A DNA stretch of 64,000 bases, taken from assembly GCF_001273835.1 (NCBI RefSeq), contig NZ_JHEI01000131.1, positions 1 to 64,000 of the forward strand, in the 5' to 3' direction. A program made the translations under genes and the position numbers. Positions within the stretch are counted from its first letter, which is position 1, and every line of letters starts with the position of its first letter. Positions 32,756 through 42,211 of this stretch are shown here, one piece after another. Below the pieces are notes generated by a model that was not told the DNA's origin, made no database searches, and saw only the letters and a list, made by a program, of their open reading frames with translations. Source of the DNA: Leucobacter celer subsp. astrifaciens (GTDB taxonomy: Bacteria; Actinomycetota; Actinomycetes; Actinomycetales; Microbacteriaceae).

Positions 32756-34393
32756 TTGACCACCTCTCCCGATCTCATCCTCACCGGCGGCCGCGTCTAC
32801 ACCGTCGACCCCGAGCAGCCCTGGGCCGAGGCGATCGCCGTCTCCGCCGGCCGCATCGCGGCGGTCGGGGCCTCGTCCGAGCTCCTCGCGCTCGCCGGCC
32901 CTGACACCGAGGTGCGCGACCTCGGGGGTGCTTTCCTGATGCCCGGCCTCATCGATGCCCACAACCACCACGCGATCGCGGGCGAGGAGGAGCTGTTCCA
33001 GCTGCGGGTGCCGTTCGGCGCGCACCTCGACGGCATCGTCGACGCCGTGCGCGAGCACGCGGCGGCGCTGCCCGCCGACGCGTGGGTGGTCGGCGGGCCA
33101 TGGGCGAGCGATCGCCTGGGCGAGGTCAACACGGCCGAGGCGCTCGCGCGGCTCGACGAGGCCGCCGGTGGCCGCCCCGTCATGCTCTCGGACGACTCGC
33201 ACCACAACCGCTGGGTGAACAGCCGGGCCATGGAGATCGCCGGCGTCGGGCCGGGCCAGCCGGGCGTGGTGCTCGACGCGGAGGGCCGCGCGACGGGCGT
33301 GCTGCTCGAGGCCGCGGGCATCCCCGTCGCCCGCGCACAGCGGGAGGCCGGCGCGCTGACCGCCGAGCAGCAGCGCGAGTCGTCGCGGCACGGAGTCGGG
33401 ATCCTGAACTCCTACGGCGTCACCGCCTTCCAGGACGCCGCCGTCTCGAGGCCGACGCTGGAGGCGCTGCGCTCGCTCGACGCGGCCGGCGAGCTCGACG
33501 CCTGGGTGGTCTCCTCGATGCTCATCAACGACGACATCTTCGGGTACGCAGAGATCGGCGACGACCTCGTCTTCACCGGCGAGCAGTACCGCACCGAGCA
33601 CCACCGGCCCGACTTCGTGAAGATCTTCCTCGACGGGGTGCCGCCCACCCGCACCGGGGCCTTCCTCGAGCCCTACCTGCCCGACGACGTGCACGGCGCG
33701 CACTTCCACGGCGAGACGCTGTTCGATCCGGCGGAGCTCACCGACTGGCTGCGCCGCGTCGCCGAGGTGGGGCTCTCGGCGAAGGTGCACTGCACGGGAG
33801 ACGCGTCGGTGCACGCCGTGCTGAACGCGGTCGAGACGCTGCGGAACGAGGGGGTCACCGGCACCCGGTACCAGGTGGCGCACGGCCAGTTCATCCACGC
33901 CGACGACATCGCCCGCTTCGCCGAGCTGGGCGTGGCCGCCGAGATCTCCCCCTTCATCTGGGTGCCGGGCCCCATCGTCGAGGCGATCCGCGAGGTGCTG
34001 CCCCGCGAGCGCGCCGACCGGATGCAGCCCAACCGCTCGCTGCTCGACGCCGGGGCCGTGGTGGCCGGCGGATCGGACTGGCCCGTCTCCCCCTCGCCGA
34101 ACGCGTGGGAGGGCATTCACGGCCTCGTCACGCGCGAGGATCCGAGCGGCCAGTACCCGGGCACGCTGTGGCCGGAGCAGGCGATCACCCTCGGCGAGGC
34201 GATCGCGGCCTTCACCATCGGCGGGGCGACGGCCATGGGCCTCGAGCACGAGACGGGATCGCTCGAGGCGGGCAAGTCGGCCGATTTCGTGCTGTTGGAT
34301 CGCGACCCCTTCGAGCACCCCGCCGGCGAGCTCGTGCAGACCACCGTCGCCGAGACCTGGTTCGCAGGTCGCCGGGTCTACACGCGCGACTGA
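32756..34393 (+). CDS. Amidohydrolase family protein (YtcJ-like)
   Basis: 545 residues. Order of motifs: DLILTGGRVYTVDPEQPWAE at the start, metal motif DAHNHH, central HCTGDASVHAVL, and late GGSDWPVSPSPNAW. This is the amidohydrolase 3/YtcJ pattern. Start: TTG 32756 with GGAG about six bases before; no ATG or GTG lies close by in frame, and earlier frame positions overlap the Cys-rich tail of the amine oxidase. It is probably co-transcribed with the amine oxidase. Substrate unknown; an amide or cyclic derivative of the amine is one guess. Confidence 0.85.
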   Translation: MTTSPDLILTGGRVYTVDPEQPWAEAIAVSAGRIAAVGASSELLALAGPDTEVRDLGGAFLMPGLIDAHNHHAIAGEEELFQLRVPFGAHLDGIVDAVREHAAALPADAWVVGGPWASDRLGEVNTAEALARLDEAAGGRPVMLSDDSHHNRWVNSRAMEIAGVGPGQPGVVLDAEGRATGVLLEAAGIPVARAQREAGALTAEQQRESSRHGVGILNSYGVTAFQDAAVSRPTLEALRSLDAAGELDAWVVSSMLINDDIFGYAEIGDDLVFTGEQYRTEHHRPDFVKIFLDGVPPTRTGAFLEPYLPDDVHGAHFHGETLFDPAELTDWLRRVAEVGLSAKVHCTGDASVHAVLNAVETLRNEGVTGTRYQVAHGQFIHADDIARFAELGVAAEISPFIWVPGPIVEAIREVLPRERADRMQPNRSLLDAGAVVAGGSDWPVSPSPNAWEGIHGLVTREDPSGQYPGTLWPEQAITLGEAIAAFTIGGATAMGLEHETGSLEAGKSADFVLLDRDPFEHPAGELVQTTVAETWFAGRRVYTRD

Positions 34394-34430
34394 TCCGTCT
34401 CACCCGGGGCCCGGTCACCCCCGGCCCCGT

Positions 34431-34500
34431 CATCCTGCGCGAGGAACGAGTCGCAGGATCTCACCGAGAGATTCTGCGACTCGCAAGCTCGCGCAGAACG
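34431..34500. repeat. Palindromic intergenic repeat, family B
   Basis: CGTCATCCTGCGCGAG faces GAGTCGCAGGATC, and a second related hairpin (TTCTGCGACTCGC/GCTCGCGCAGAACG) follows directly, about 34431-34500. The same GCAGGATC core appears at 21.2 kb. It separates the amidohydrolase gene from the EthD gene. Confidence 0.75.
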
Positions 34501-34528
34501 ACCATTCGACGACGAGAGCGAGAACCGC

Positions 34529-34840
34529 ATGCACAAGCTCACCGTGCTCTACCCCGAGCCGACCGACCGCGCCGCGTTCCGGGAGTACTACCTGAACACG
34601 CACCTGCCGCTCTGCGCGAAGCTTCCGGGGGTGCAGGAGATCACCTACTCGCTCGACGTCTGCGAGCCCGGCGAAGGGCCGTACTACGCGATCTTCCAGG
34701 CGACCTTCGCCGACGAGGCCGCGATGGGCGCCGCGCTCTCGTCGCCCGAGGGGCGAGCCGTCGAGGCCGATGTGGCGAACTACGCGACGGGCGGGGTCAC
34801 CGTGATCCCGCACGCCGCGCAGTCGTTCCCCGTCGGCTGA
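34529..34840 (+). CDS. EthD family protein
   Basis: 103 residues of the dimeric alpha/beta-barrel (ferredoxin-like) EthD family: LTVLYPEPTDRAAFREYY followed by THLPLCAKLPG at about 24-34, with the conserved His in the second segment. EthD is required for ethyl tert-butyl ether oxidation and homologues assist or catalyse ring-cleavage and decarboxylation steps, but the family is mostly unassigned. It is the last gene of the amine oxidase operon direction. Start: ATG 34529, close after AGAACC; only a weak ribosome site. Confidence 0.85.
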   Translation: MHKLTVLYPEPTDRAAFREYYLNTHLPLCAKLPGVQEITYSLDVCEPGEGPYYAIFQATFADEAAMGAALSSPEGRAVEADVANYATGGVTVIPHAAQSFPVG

Positions 34841-34849
34841 GGCGCCCGC

Positions 34850-34985
34850 TCCGCTCAACCGGCGAGCGGCCTCCGCCGTTTGAGCGAGCCGAAGGCGAGT
34901 CGAAACCCGAGGTCCGATGACTTCGATACTTCGGCTCGGCCAGGCTCCTCCCTCAGCACGACGCTCTGCTCAACCGGCGAGCGGC
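34850..34985. repeat. Family A repeat cluster between convergent EthD and amidase genes
   Basis: Two copies of GCTCAACCGGCGAGCGGCC (about 34858 and 34970) flank a hairpin whose arms are GCGAGTCGAAACCC and a TTCGATACTTCGGCTC-type right arm. A likely bidirectional terminator built from the family A element. Confidence 0.75.
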
Positions 34986-34988
34986 CGC

Positions 34989-36356
34989 TCACCCAGCGGC
35001 GAGGACCCGCTCGACGCGCGCCGCAGCGGCGAGCAGCTCGGTGTCGCGGCCCGGGGCGCCGTCGAGCAGCAGCCCCACCCCCGAGTGCCCGAGCAGCGGC
35101 CCGAGCGGCAGCGCCAGGCTCGGCGAGCCCACCACGGTCGCGAGGCGCGTGAACGTCGTCATCCTGTCGAAGAGCTCGTGCCGCTGCGCCAGGGCGAACC
35201 CGGCGGACTCCTCCGCGAGGGGCGGCAGGATCGGCAGCGCCGGCCGCAGCACGGCGTCGACCCAGTGCCGGCCGAGCAACGCCAGGCAGGCGGAGCGGGC
35301 CCGGGCGCAGTCGTTCAGCAGCGTGTGCAGCCGCGCGGTCCAGGCACCGCCGGCCGTGGCCTCGATGCTCGACGCGAGCAGGTGCCGCACGTGCGGATCG
35401 ACCGCACGCTCGAGCACGGCCTCGAGCGCGGGCAGGCGGTCGTCCCCGGCGAGGAAGCTCCGCAGCGACGGCGCCAGCTCGTGCAGGCCGAGGTCGGGCT
35501 CGAAAGCGCCGACGGCGCGGTCGAGCGCGGAGAGGTCGACCGGCACGAGCCGCACGTCGGGGGCCGCGGCGAGCCGGGCGACAGCCGCCGACGCCCCGGC
35601 CGCGACGGCGGCGTCGCAGCGGTCGAGGTCCGCCGCGTCGAAGCCGATGCGCAGCGGCGCCCGATGCGCTCCACCGGCGCTCCGGGCGGTCGTCGCGCCG
35701 ACGAGCTCCCCCGCGAGCACCGCGTCGAGGCGGCGCAGCGAGGCGAGGTCGGCGGCCATCGGTCCCGCGGTGTCGCGCGAGAACGCGATGTTCACGGCGC
35801 CATCCTCGGGATAGCGCCCGGTGCTCGGGCGGAATCCCCAGGTATCGGTGCAGACCGCCGGGATGCGCGTCGATCCGCCCGTGTCGCTGCCGATGCCGTA
35901 GCGGCAGACGCCCGCGGCGATGATCGCCGCGTTGCCGCCGCTCGAGCCTCCCGCGACCCGGCCCGGCTGCACCGGGTTCGCCACCGCTCCGGTGGCGCTG
36001 TGCGTCGATGTCACCCCGAGGGCGAGTTCGTGCAGATTCGCCTTGCCGATCACCACCATCCCCCGCGCGCGCAGGCGGGCCACTACGGTCGCGTCGAGGC
36101 GCGGCGCGTATCCGCCGAGCGCCGGGGTCGCGGCGGTGGTCGGCAGGCCGGCGATGTGGATGTTGTCCTTGACCGCGATGGCACGACCGGCGAGCGGATC
36201 GGTGGGCGGCCGCCCGATCCTTGCCGCCCGCGCGAGGTCGCGCTCGACCTCGGCGGCCCCGGAGACGGTCGCGAAGGCGCCGCCGCCGAGCGCTTCCGCG
36301 GCGTCTCGGGCCTGCAGCGTCTCCTCGACGGCGCCGGAGGGCAGCCCGGCCGGCAT
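34989..36356 (-). CDS. Amidase signature enzyme
   Basis: 455 residues. The Ser-cisSer-Lys triad is visible as Lys63 (AVKDN), Ser138 (GGSSGG) and Ser162 (GGSTRIPA). The family hydrolyses amides, including allophanate, indoleacetamide and aryl amides, in the cytoplasm. Start: ATG 36356 sharing one base with the stop of the sulfatase gene (TGATG), so translation is coupled. It is the last gene of the NitT-type transporter-sulfatase operon. An amide linked to a sulfated compound may be the imported substrate (inference). Confidence 0.88.
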   Translation of the reverse strand: MPAGLPSGAVEETLQARDAAEALGGGAFATVSGAAEVERDLARAARIGRPPTDPLAGRAIAVKDNIHIAGLPTTAATPALGGYAPRLDATVVARLRARGMVVIGKANLHELALGVTSTHSATGAVANPVQPGRVAGGSSGGNAAIIAAGVCRYGIGSDTGGSTRIPAVCTDTWGFRPSTGRYPEDGAVNIAFSRDTAGPMAADLASLRRLDAVLAGELVGATTARSAGGAHRAPLRIGFDAADLDRCDAAVAAGASAAVARLAAAPDVRLVPVDLSALDRAVGAFEPDLGLHELAPSLRSFLAGDDRLPALEAVLERAVDPHVRHLLASSIEATAGGAWTARLHTLLNDCARARSACLALLGRHWVDAVLRPALPILPPLAEESAGFALAQRHELFDRMTTFTRLATVVGSPSLALPLGPLLGHSGVGLLLDGAPGRDTELLAAAARVERVLAAG

Positions 36357-38719
36357 CAGTCGGCGAGCTCGGCGACCGCCTCGCCGATGCGGCGCAGCAC
36401 GGTCGGGTCGTGCTGCGAGCGGGCGCCCGGCACGTAGCGCAGGCGCTCGATCTCGCCGCCCGCGAAGCGGAAGCCGTCGCCGTGCCGCTCGTGCAGCTCC
36501 CAGTCGACGGGACCGCCGTAGTCGTAGCCGACGCTGATGCCGGTGAAGGGCGCCATGCCGAGCAGCATCGGCACGACGCCGATCTCGGCCGAGAGCTCGC
36601 CGTCGACCTCGAGCCGCAGCCGCCAGCGCAGCCCCTCGAGCTCGTCGACGCGCAGCACGAGCTCCCGCGCACCGGGCCGCAGCGCGGCCCCCCGCGAGCG
36701 GTGCATCTCTCCGTAGGCGTTGTAGGCGAGGATCGGCGCACCGTCCTCGATCCCGAGCAGATACCCGCCGCCCTGGTCCCCGTGCGCGACGATCACCCCG
36801 GCCGCGTCGGCCTCGAGCACGAGGGCCGCCTCGACGGCGAACGACTTCAGCACCGTGAGCTGCGCCGAGCGGAAGCGCTCGAGCGGCGGGCGGAACGGCA
36901 CGAGAGCGACCGGCGCGGCGAGCGCGGCCTCGGTGTCCGGTCGGTTCGTGTGCAGCGAGCCGTCGTCGTCGAGTGGGAACACCGCGTTGCGCCAGGCCTC
37001 GGAGCGCCAGCGCTCGGCGAGTTCGGCCACGCGCTCGGGCTGGGACGCCGCCAAGTCTCGCGTCTCCGTCGGGTCGTCGGCGAGGTGGTACAGTTCCCAG
37101 CGCCCGCCCGCGGCGCCGTCCTCGCGGCGCGGCGGCACCGGCGACACCGCCTTCCAGTCCCCGTCGACCATCGCACGACGGCCCACGCACTCGAAGTACT
37201 GCGCCTCGCGGCCCTCCGCCTCCGGGTCGCCGAGCACCCCCGCCACGCTTCGCCCGTCGGGATCCTGCGCCGGCCGGCCGCGCAGCTCCGCGAGCGGGGG
37301 CACGCCAGCGAGCTCGAGGATCGTGGGCGCCAGATCCGACACGAATACGAACTGGTCGCGCAGGCCGCGCGCGCGGACGGGCGCGGCGGGCCAGGACACG
37401 ATGAGCGGGGCGTGCACGCCCCCCTCGTAGGTCGACGACTTGAAGGAGCGGAACGGGGTGTTCGAGACCCGGGCCCACCCGGTCGGGTACTGGGAGAAGA
37501 GTCTCGGCCCGCCGATCTCATCGGGATCGCGCGGCACATCGCGCACCCAGCCCTCGGGCAGGGGTGCGGAGTGCCCGAACTGCGCGAAGTAGCTGCGCGT
37601 GCCGCTGGGTCCGCCCTCGGCGGTGCCGCCGTTGTCGCTCGCGATCACGATCACGGTGTTCTCGCGTTCGCCGAGTCGTTCGAGGTGCGCGACGAGGCGT
37701 CCGACGCTCTGGTCCACCTCGTCGACGGCCGCCGCGTACACCTCCATGTGGCGCGCGAACAGCGCACGATCCTCGTCGCCCAGCTGTTCCCAGCGCGGGA
37801 TCCGATCGCCGTCGGCGATCGCGTCGTCGGGCAGCTCGGCGTGCGGCGGCACGATCCCGATCTCGCGCTGACGCGCGAATCTCGCCTCGCGCAGCGCGTT
37901 CCACCCGGCCTCGTAGCGGCCGCGGTGGCGCTCGATGTCGCCCGCCTTCGCCTGGATCGGACCGTGCACGGAGGTGTGCGCGTAGTAGAGGAAGAAGGGC
38001 TTGGCGGCGTCGTTGACGCGCAGCCCGTCGATCATCGCGAGTGCCTCGTCCGTGAGCTCATCGGTGAGGAAGTATCCCTCGGGGAACCGCTGCACGTCGA
38101 CCGCCGAGTTGTCGCGCACCAGCCGGTGCGGGTGGTGCAGCGAGGTGAAGCCGTCCATGCTGCCGAAGTAGCGGTCGAAGCCGCGCTGCAGCGGCCAGGA
38201 GGACTTGTCCGCGGCGTCGTGCAGGCGCGACTCGAGGGTCAGGTGCCACTTGCCCACCGCGAAGGTGGCGTAGCCGCCGGCGCGCAGCGACTCCGCGAGC
38301 GTGGGGGCGTCCTCCGGCAGCTCGCAGGTGAAGCCCGGGTAGCCGGGATCGGTGTGGGCGACGAAGCCGAAACCCGCGCGGTGCGGGTTGAGCCCCGTCA
38401 TGAGGGCGGCCCGGGCCGGTGAGCACATGGGAGCGGTGCGGTAGTTCGTGAACACCCAGCCGTCGCCGGCCAGCGCGTCGATGTTCGGAGTGGGGATCTC
38501 GCTGCCGAAGGGGCCGAGGTCGCTGAAGCCGAGGTCGTCGACGAGCATCACGATGACGTTCGGGGATCCCGCCGGGGCGGCGGGGCGCTCCCGCCACCAC
38601 GGCGACGACTCCGATGCGAACTCCGCCGCCCGTCCGCCGAACGACTCGTACCCGCGCCGCGGAGCGGAGTCGCGGTCGCGCCGCGGAGCCGGATCGGCGA
38701 CGGCCGGCTGCTCCCCCAC
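36356..38719 (-). CDS. Arylsulfatase, Cys-type (formylglycine-dependent), first copy
   Basis: 787 residues. N-terminal alkaline-phosphatase-like domain with VMLVDDLGFSDLGPFG (metal Asp pair), the modification motif CSPAR with Cys99 to become formylglycine, GKWHL, and the later metal motif IASDNGG. The C-terminal 250 residues form the extra domain of the long AtsA type; mycobacterial AtsA has about the same length. No signal peptide, so cytoplasmic; it would release sulfate from an imported sulfate ester. Start: GTG 38719, two bases after the ATPase stop. The activating enzyme is encoded at 47822. About 60 percent or more of the residues appear identical to the second sulfatase by eye. Confidence 0.9.
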   Translation of the reverse strand: MGEQPAVADPAPRRDRDSAPRRGYESFGGRAAEFASESSPWWRERPAAPAGSPNVIVMLVDDLGFSDLGPFGSEIPTPNIDALAGDGWVFTNYRTAPMCSPARAALMTGLNPHRAGFGFVAHTDPGYPGFTCELPEDAPTLAESLRAGGYATFAVGKWHLTLESRLHDAADKSSWPLQRGFDRYFGSMDGFTSLHHPHRLVRDNSAVDVQRFPEGYFLTDELTDEALAMIDGLRVNDAAKPFFLYYAHTSVHGPIQAKAGDIERHRGRYEAGWNALREARFARQREIGIVPPHAELPDDAIADGDRIPRWEQLGDEDRALFARHMEVYAAAVDEVDQSVGRLVAHLERLGERENTVIVIASDNGGTAEGGPSGTRSYFAQFGHSAPLPEGWVRDVPRDPDEIGGPRLFSQYPTGWARVSNTPFRSFKSSTYEGGVHAPLIVSWPAAPVRARGLRDQFVFVSDLAPTILELAGVPPLAELRGRPAQDPDGRSVAGVLGDPEAEGREAQYFECVGRRAMVDGDWKAVSPVPPRREDGAAGGRWELYHLADDPTETRDLAASQPERVAELAERWRSEAWRNAVFPLDDDGSLHTNRPDTEAALAAPVALVPFRPPLERFRSAQLTVLKSFAVEAALVLEADAAGVIVAHGDQGGGYLLGIEDGAPILAYNAYGEMHRSRGAALRPGARELVLRVDELEGLRWRLRLEVDGELSAEIGVVPMLLGMAPFTGISVGYDYGGPVDWELHERHGDGFRFAGGEIERLRYVPGARSQHDPTVLRRIGEAVAELAD

Positions 38720-38721
38720 GG

Positions 38722-39516
38722 TCAGCCCGCCTTCCGGATGTGCTCGAAGACGCGGGTGCGCAGCTCGGCGAACTCCGGGCGGGCGCGGGTGGCGATCTGG
38801 TCGCGGGGCCCGCCGAAATCGATGTCGATGATCTCGGTGACGCGGGCGGGCCGCTCGCCGAGCACCACGACGCGGTCGGAGAGGTAGACGGCCTCGTCGA
38901 TGTCGTGGGTGACGATGACGATGGTCATCCCGAATTCCTCGCGGATCTTGAGGCAGAGGTCCTCGAGCTCGAAGCGGGTCTGGGCGTCGACCGACGCGAA
39001 GGGCTCGTCCATGATGAGCACCTCGGGGCGGTACGCGATCGCGCGTGCGATCGCGACGCGCTGCTGCATGCCGCCCGAGAGCTGCCACGGGTACTTCGAC
39101 TCCGCGCCGGCCAGGCCGACCGCGGCGAGCGCCGAGCCGATCCGCGTCTCCCGCTCCTCGCGGGAGATGCTCAGGCGCTTGAGCGGCAGACGCACGTTCT
39201 TCTCGACCGTGAGCCACGGCATGAGCGAGCGCGTGTACTCCTGGAAGACGAGCGCCATCTCCTCCGGGGGCCCGTCGATCGGCTTCCCGTCGATGCTCGC
39301 CACGCCGGAGCTGATCGACTGCAGCCCCGTGAGGCACTTCAGGAGCGTCGTCTTGCCGATGCCCGACGGGCCCACGATGCACGCGATCTCGGCGGAGCGC
39401 ACGTCGAAGGTGAGATCGGCGATCACGGGCACGGGGCCCTTCTTGGTGTCGTAGGTCTTCGCGAGACCCTGCACGCTCAGACGCACCGGCGCGTCGGCGA
39501 ACGAGGTGGCGTTCAT
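38722..39516 (-). CDS. ABC transporter ATPase, NitT/TauT type
   Basis: 264 residues. Walker A GPSGIGKTT, signature LSGGMQQRVAIARAIA, Walker B VLIMDEPFASVD, switch VTHDIDEA. The group includes SsuB, TauB and nitrate ATPases. Start: ATG 39516 with GGAGAAG; it overlaps the upstream permease stop (ATGA). With two permeases and a binding protein it forms a sulfonate/sulfate-ester-type importer. Confidence 0.9.
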   Translation of the reverse strand: MNATSFADAPVRLSVQGLAKTYDTKKGPVPVIADLTFDVRSAEIACIVGPSGIGKTTLLKCLTGLQSISSGVASIDGKPIDGPPEEMALVFQEYTRSLMPWLTVEKNVRLPLKRLSISREERETRIGSALAAVGLAGAESKYPWQLSGGMQQRVAIARAIAYRPEVLIMDEPFASVDAQTRFELEDLCLKIREEFGMTIVIVTHDIDEAVYLSDRVVVLGERPARVTEIIDIDFGGPRDQIATRARPEFAELRTRVFEHIRKAG

Positions 39517-40349
39517 AGGTTCTTCTCCTGCTGTCGGATGGCGATGTACCAGCGCAGCACGCGGCGCCGGAAGAGTGAGAGCAGGGCGGTGGCGGCGTAG
39601 CCGATGATGCCCAGCACGAGGATGCCGACCCACATGTCGGCGATCATGAAGGACTGCTGCGCGAGCAGCGTCCGTGCCCCGAGTCCCTGGGAGGAGCCGA
39701 GCATCTCGCTCGCGATCATCACGACGAAGGCCGTGATCAGGCTCACCTGCATGCCGGAGAGGATGCGAGGGCTCGCCTCGGGCAGGGCGACCGAGAAGAT
39801 GCGGTCCCACCAGTGCAGCCGGTAGATCCGGCCGACGGCGCGACGATCCGGATCGGTGGCGTGGATGCCGTCGATCGTGGAGATCAGCACCGGGAACACC
39901 GCCGACAGCGTGATCGCGAGAATGCGCGTCTCGTTGCCGAAGCCGATCAGCGAGACGAAGATCGGCACGAGCGCGACCGGCGGGATGGCGCGGAAGAAGT
40001 GGATCGTGGGTTCGATCAGCCAGGACAGCCACCGCATCGTGCCGAGCACGATGCCGAGCAGCACGCCGATCACGCACGCGAGCACGAAGGAGAGCGCCAG
40101 GTTGCCGACGGAGGATCCCACGTCGCCCCAGAACATCGGGGTGCCGAGCAGGGCGACGAAGCGCTCGAGGATTCGCTGGAGCGGCGGGAAGAAGGTGTTC
40201 GTGGAGCTCGCCGAGGCGATCCACCAGAGCGCCAGCAGCAGGATCGGCACGACGATCTCGGCGCCGATCAGCACCCACTTGGGCAGGCTGCTGCGCTTCA
40301 GCCGACGCGCTTCCCGCGTGCGGATGAGGACGGTCGACGTGGACGCCAT
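39513..40349 (-). CDS. ABC transporter permease, NitT/TauT type (second permease)
   Basis: 278 residues with about six helices and the EAA-like loop LPEASPRILSGMQVSL before the last helices. It is the SsuC/TauC type. ATG 40349 shares one base with the stop codon of the first permease (TGATG) and the 3' end overlaps the ATPase start, so all are translationally coupled. Having two different permease genes in one operon suggests a heterodimeric channel. Confidence 0.88.
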   Translation of the reverse strand: MASTSTVLIRTREARRLKRSSLPKWVLIGAEIVVPILLLALWWIASASSTNTFFPPLQRILERFVALLGTPMFWGDVGSSVGNLALSFVLACVIGVLLGIVLGTMRWLSWLIEPTIHFFRAIPPVALVPIFVSLIGFGNETRILAITLSAVFPVLISTIDGIHATDPDRRAVGRIYRLHWWDRIFSVALPEASPRILSGMQVSLITAFVVMIASEMLGSSQGLGARTLLAQQSFMIADMWVGILVLGIIGYAATALLSLFRRRVLRWYIAIRQQEKNL

Positions 40350-41134
40350 CACACCACCTGCTTCCGGTATTGGGGATGCCAGTGCAGCAGGCGGCGCTCG
40401 CCCCACTGGCTGAGCCCCTGCACGATGAGCCCGAGGATGCCCAGGATCAGGACGTAGGCGAACAGCTGCTCCCGGTTCCCCGAGATCTGCGTCAGCAGGA
40501 GGCTCTGACCGAGTCCCGGTCCGCCGCCCAGCAGCCCCGCCACCACGGCGACGATCAGCGCGGTCGGCGCCGCGACGCGAACCGCCGTTCCGATGTAGGG
40601 CAGAGAGCTCGGCAGCACGATGTGGCCCAGGATCGACGCGCGGCTCAGGCCGTACGACTGGCCGGTGGCCTTCGCCACGGGATCCGTGTCGAAGACACCG
40701 GCCGAGGCCTGCACCACGATCGAGACGAAGCACCCCATGAATACGAGGAACACGCCCATGCCGGCGGTGGGGCCCAGCACCAGCACGACCACGGGGAGGA
40801 TGACGATCGGCGGGATCGGCTTCAGGAATTCGAGCGGCACGCGCGTGGCGTGCATCGCGAGCGGCGACACGCCGATCCCCACGCCCAGCAGCACGCCGGC
40901 CGCCGTCGCGATGATGAGGCCCAGCAGCGCCATGTACACCGTGTCCCAGGTGGCCACCCACATCTCGGGAGTGGTCAACAGGTGGAACAGGGCGCTGAAG
41001 GCCTCACCGGCCGTCGGCAGCGGCGACCCGGCCAGCGGGCCGACCGTCGCGGCGAACTGCCACGCCCCGACGGCCAGCACCACGCCGAGAGCACCGATGC
41101 CGTACTGCAGGATCTTGGATTCTCGCATGATCAT
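40349..41134 (-). CDS. ABC transporter permease, NitT/TauT type (first permease)
   Basis: 261 residues. Helices, the PIPPIVILPVVVLVLG stretch and the coupling loop VLPSSLPYIGTAVRVA match the binding-protein-dependent permease family. Start: ATG 41134, overlapping the stop of the binding-protein gene (ATGA); ATG 41128 is an alternative. It differs from the second permease, so the two are not a recent duplication. Confidence 0.86.
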   Translation of the reverse strand: MIMRESKILQYGIGALGVVLAVGAWQFAATVGPLAGSPLPTAGEAFSALFHLLTTPEMWVATWDTVYMALLGLIIATAAGVLLGVGIGVSPLAMHATRVPLEFLKPIPPIVILPVVVLVLGPTAGMGVFLVFMGCFVSIVVQASAGVFDTDPVAKATGQSYGLSRASILGHIVLPSSLPYIGTAVRVAAPTALIVAVVAGLLGGGPGLGQSLLLTQISGNREQLFAYVLILGILGLIVQGLSQWGERRLLHWHPQYRKQVV

Positions 41135-42153
41135 CCCATGTGGATCAGGCCGTCGAGGTCGACGGGCTCGGCGAGGAATCCGAGGCTCACCATCTTCTCG
41201 TTCGGGCGCTCGATGTCTTCGAGCCTCACTTCGAGCGGCCACACCGGCAGCTTCACGTCGTCGATGGTGAGGCTCGACTCGGTGTAGTCGAGGCCCGCCT
41301 GGATCGCGACGTCCGGGTTCTCGGTCGCGTACTGGTTGGACTTGACGATGGCGCGCTGGAAGGCCGCGATGGCATCCGCCTTGTTCTCGATCGTCGAGAC
41401 CCCGGCGGTCCAGATGCCCGTGGCGCCGGTCTCGAAGAAGCCCACGGAGGGCGCGGAGATCTGAGCCGCGCCGGCGGCTTCGGCCTCGGTCGTGAACGGG
41501 CTCACCAGGCCGGCTGCGTCGACGTTGCCGCTCTTGAGCGCTTCGACGGCCGATGTGAAGTCGAGCACCACCCAGTTGACACCGGCCCTCGGATCGACGC
41601 CGGCCTCGGCGAGCTCGCCCGCGATCACGACCTCGAGCTGCGCGTTGCGGGCCGGAACCGCGATCGTCTTGCCCGCGAGATCCCCGACCGAGGTGATGCC
41701 GCTGTCGACCGCGGCGAAGAGGCCGGTGTCGTCGAACGCTGCGGGGTCGTCCGACTCCAGGGCATCTTCGGGATACCCGTCTGCGGCGCCCACGATCCGC
41801 AGCGGCACACCCTGGCTGAGGGCGTTGAGCAGCGGGATGCTCGGCGAGTAGGCGATGTCGACCTGGCCGCTCTGGGCGGCCGCGAGACCGGCCGGAGGAT
41901 TGGCGACGATCGAGGTCTCGATCTCGAGCCCCTCCTCCGCGAAGAACCCCTGCTCGATACCGGTGAGCAGGCTTCCGTCCGAGGTGAGCCCGATCGTGGC
42001 GACGCTCAGGGTGGTGAGCTCGCCGCTCTCTCCCGGCGCCGCGCCGGCATCGCCTTCGCCCGGGCCGGAGGAGCCGGAAGCGCAGCCGGCCAGTACGAGC
42101 GCTGCCGAGGCCGCGAGCGCGAGAGCTGCGGCGAGGCGGTTGGTTTTCTGCAT
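41131..42153 (-). CDS. NitT/TauT-type ABC substrate-binding lipoprotein
   Basis: 340 residues. Signal peptide with lipobox LAGC, then a two-lobed type II binding domain (SVATIGLTSDGSLLTGIEQG, FFAEEGLEIE, KTIAVPARNAQLEV) as in SsuA/TauA. It starts an operon of binding protein, two permeases, ATPase, arylsulfatase and amidase, so the ligand is probably a sulfate ester or sulfonate. The promoter region carries two TCACC-N4-GGTGA operators and faces a divergent TetR gene. Confidence 0.9.
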   Translation of the reverse strand: MQKTNRLAAALALAASAALVLAGCASGSSGPGEGDAGAAPGESGELTTLSVATIGLTSDGSLLTGIEQGFFAEEGLEIETSIVANPPAGLAAAQSGQVDIAYSPSIPLLNALSQGVPLRIVGAADGYPEDALESDDPAAFDDTGLFAAVDSGITSVGDLAGKTIAVPARNAQLEVVIAGELAEAGVDPRAGVNWVVLDFTSAVEALKSGNVDAAGLVSPFTTEAEAAGAAQISAPSVGFFETGATGIWTAGVSTIENKADAIAAFQRAIVKSNQYATENPDVAIQAGLDYTESSLTIDDVKLPVWPLEVRLEDIERPNEKMVSLGFLAEPVDLDGLIHMG

Positions 42154-42211
42154 GAACGACTCCTTCGTCGGTGGGAGACAATCCCGGTGGGGGTCCGCCG
42201 ATCCGTTTTAA

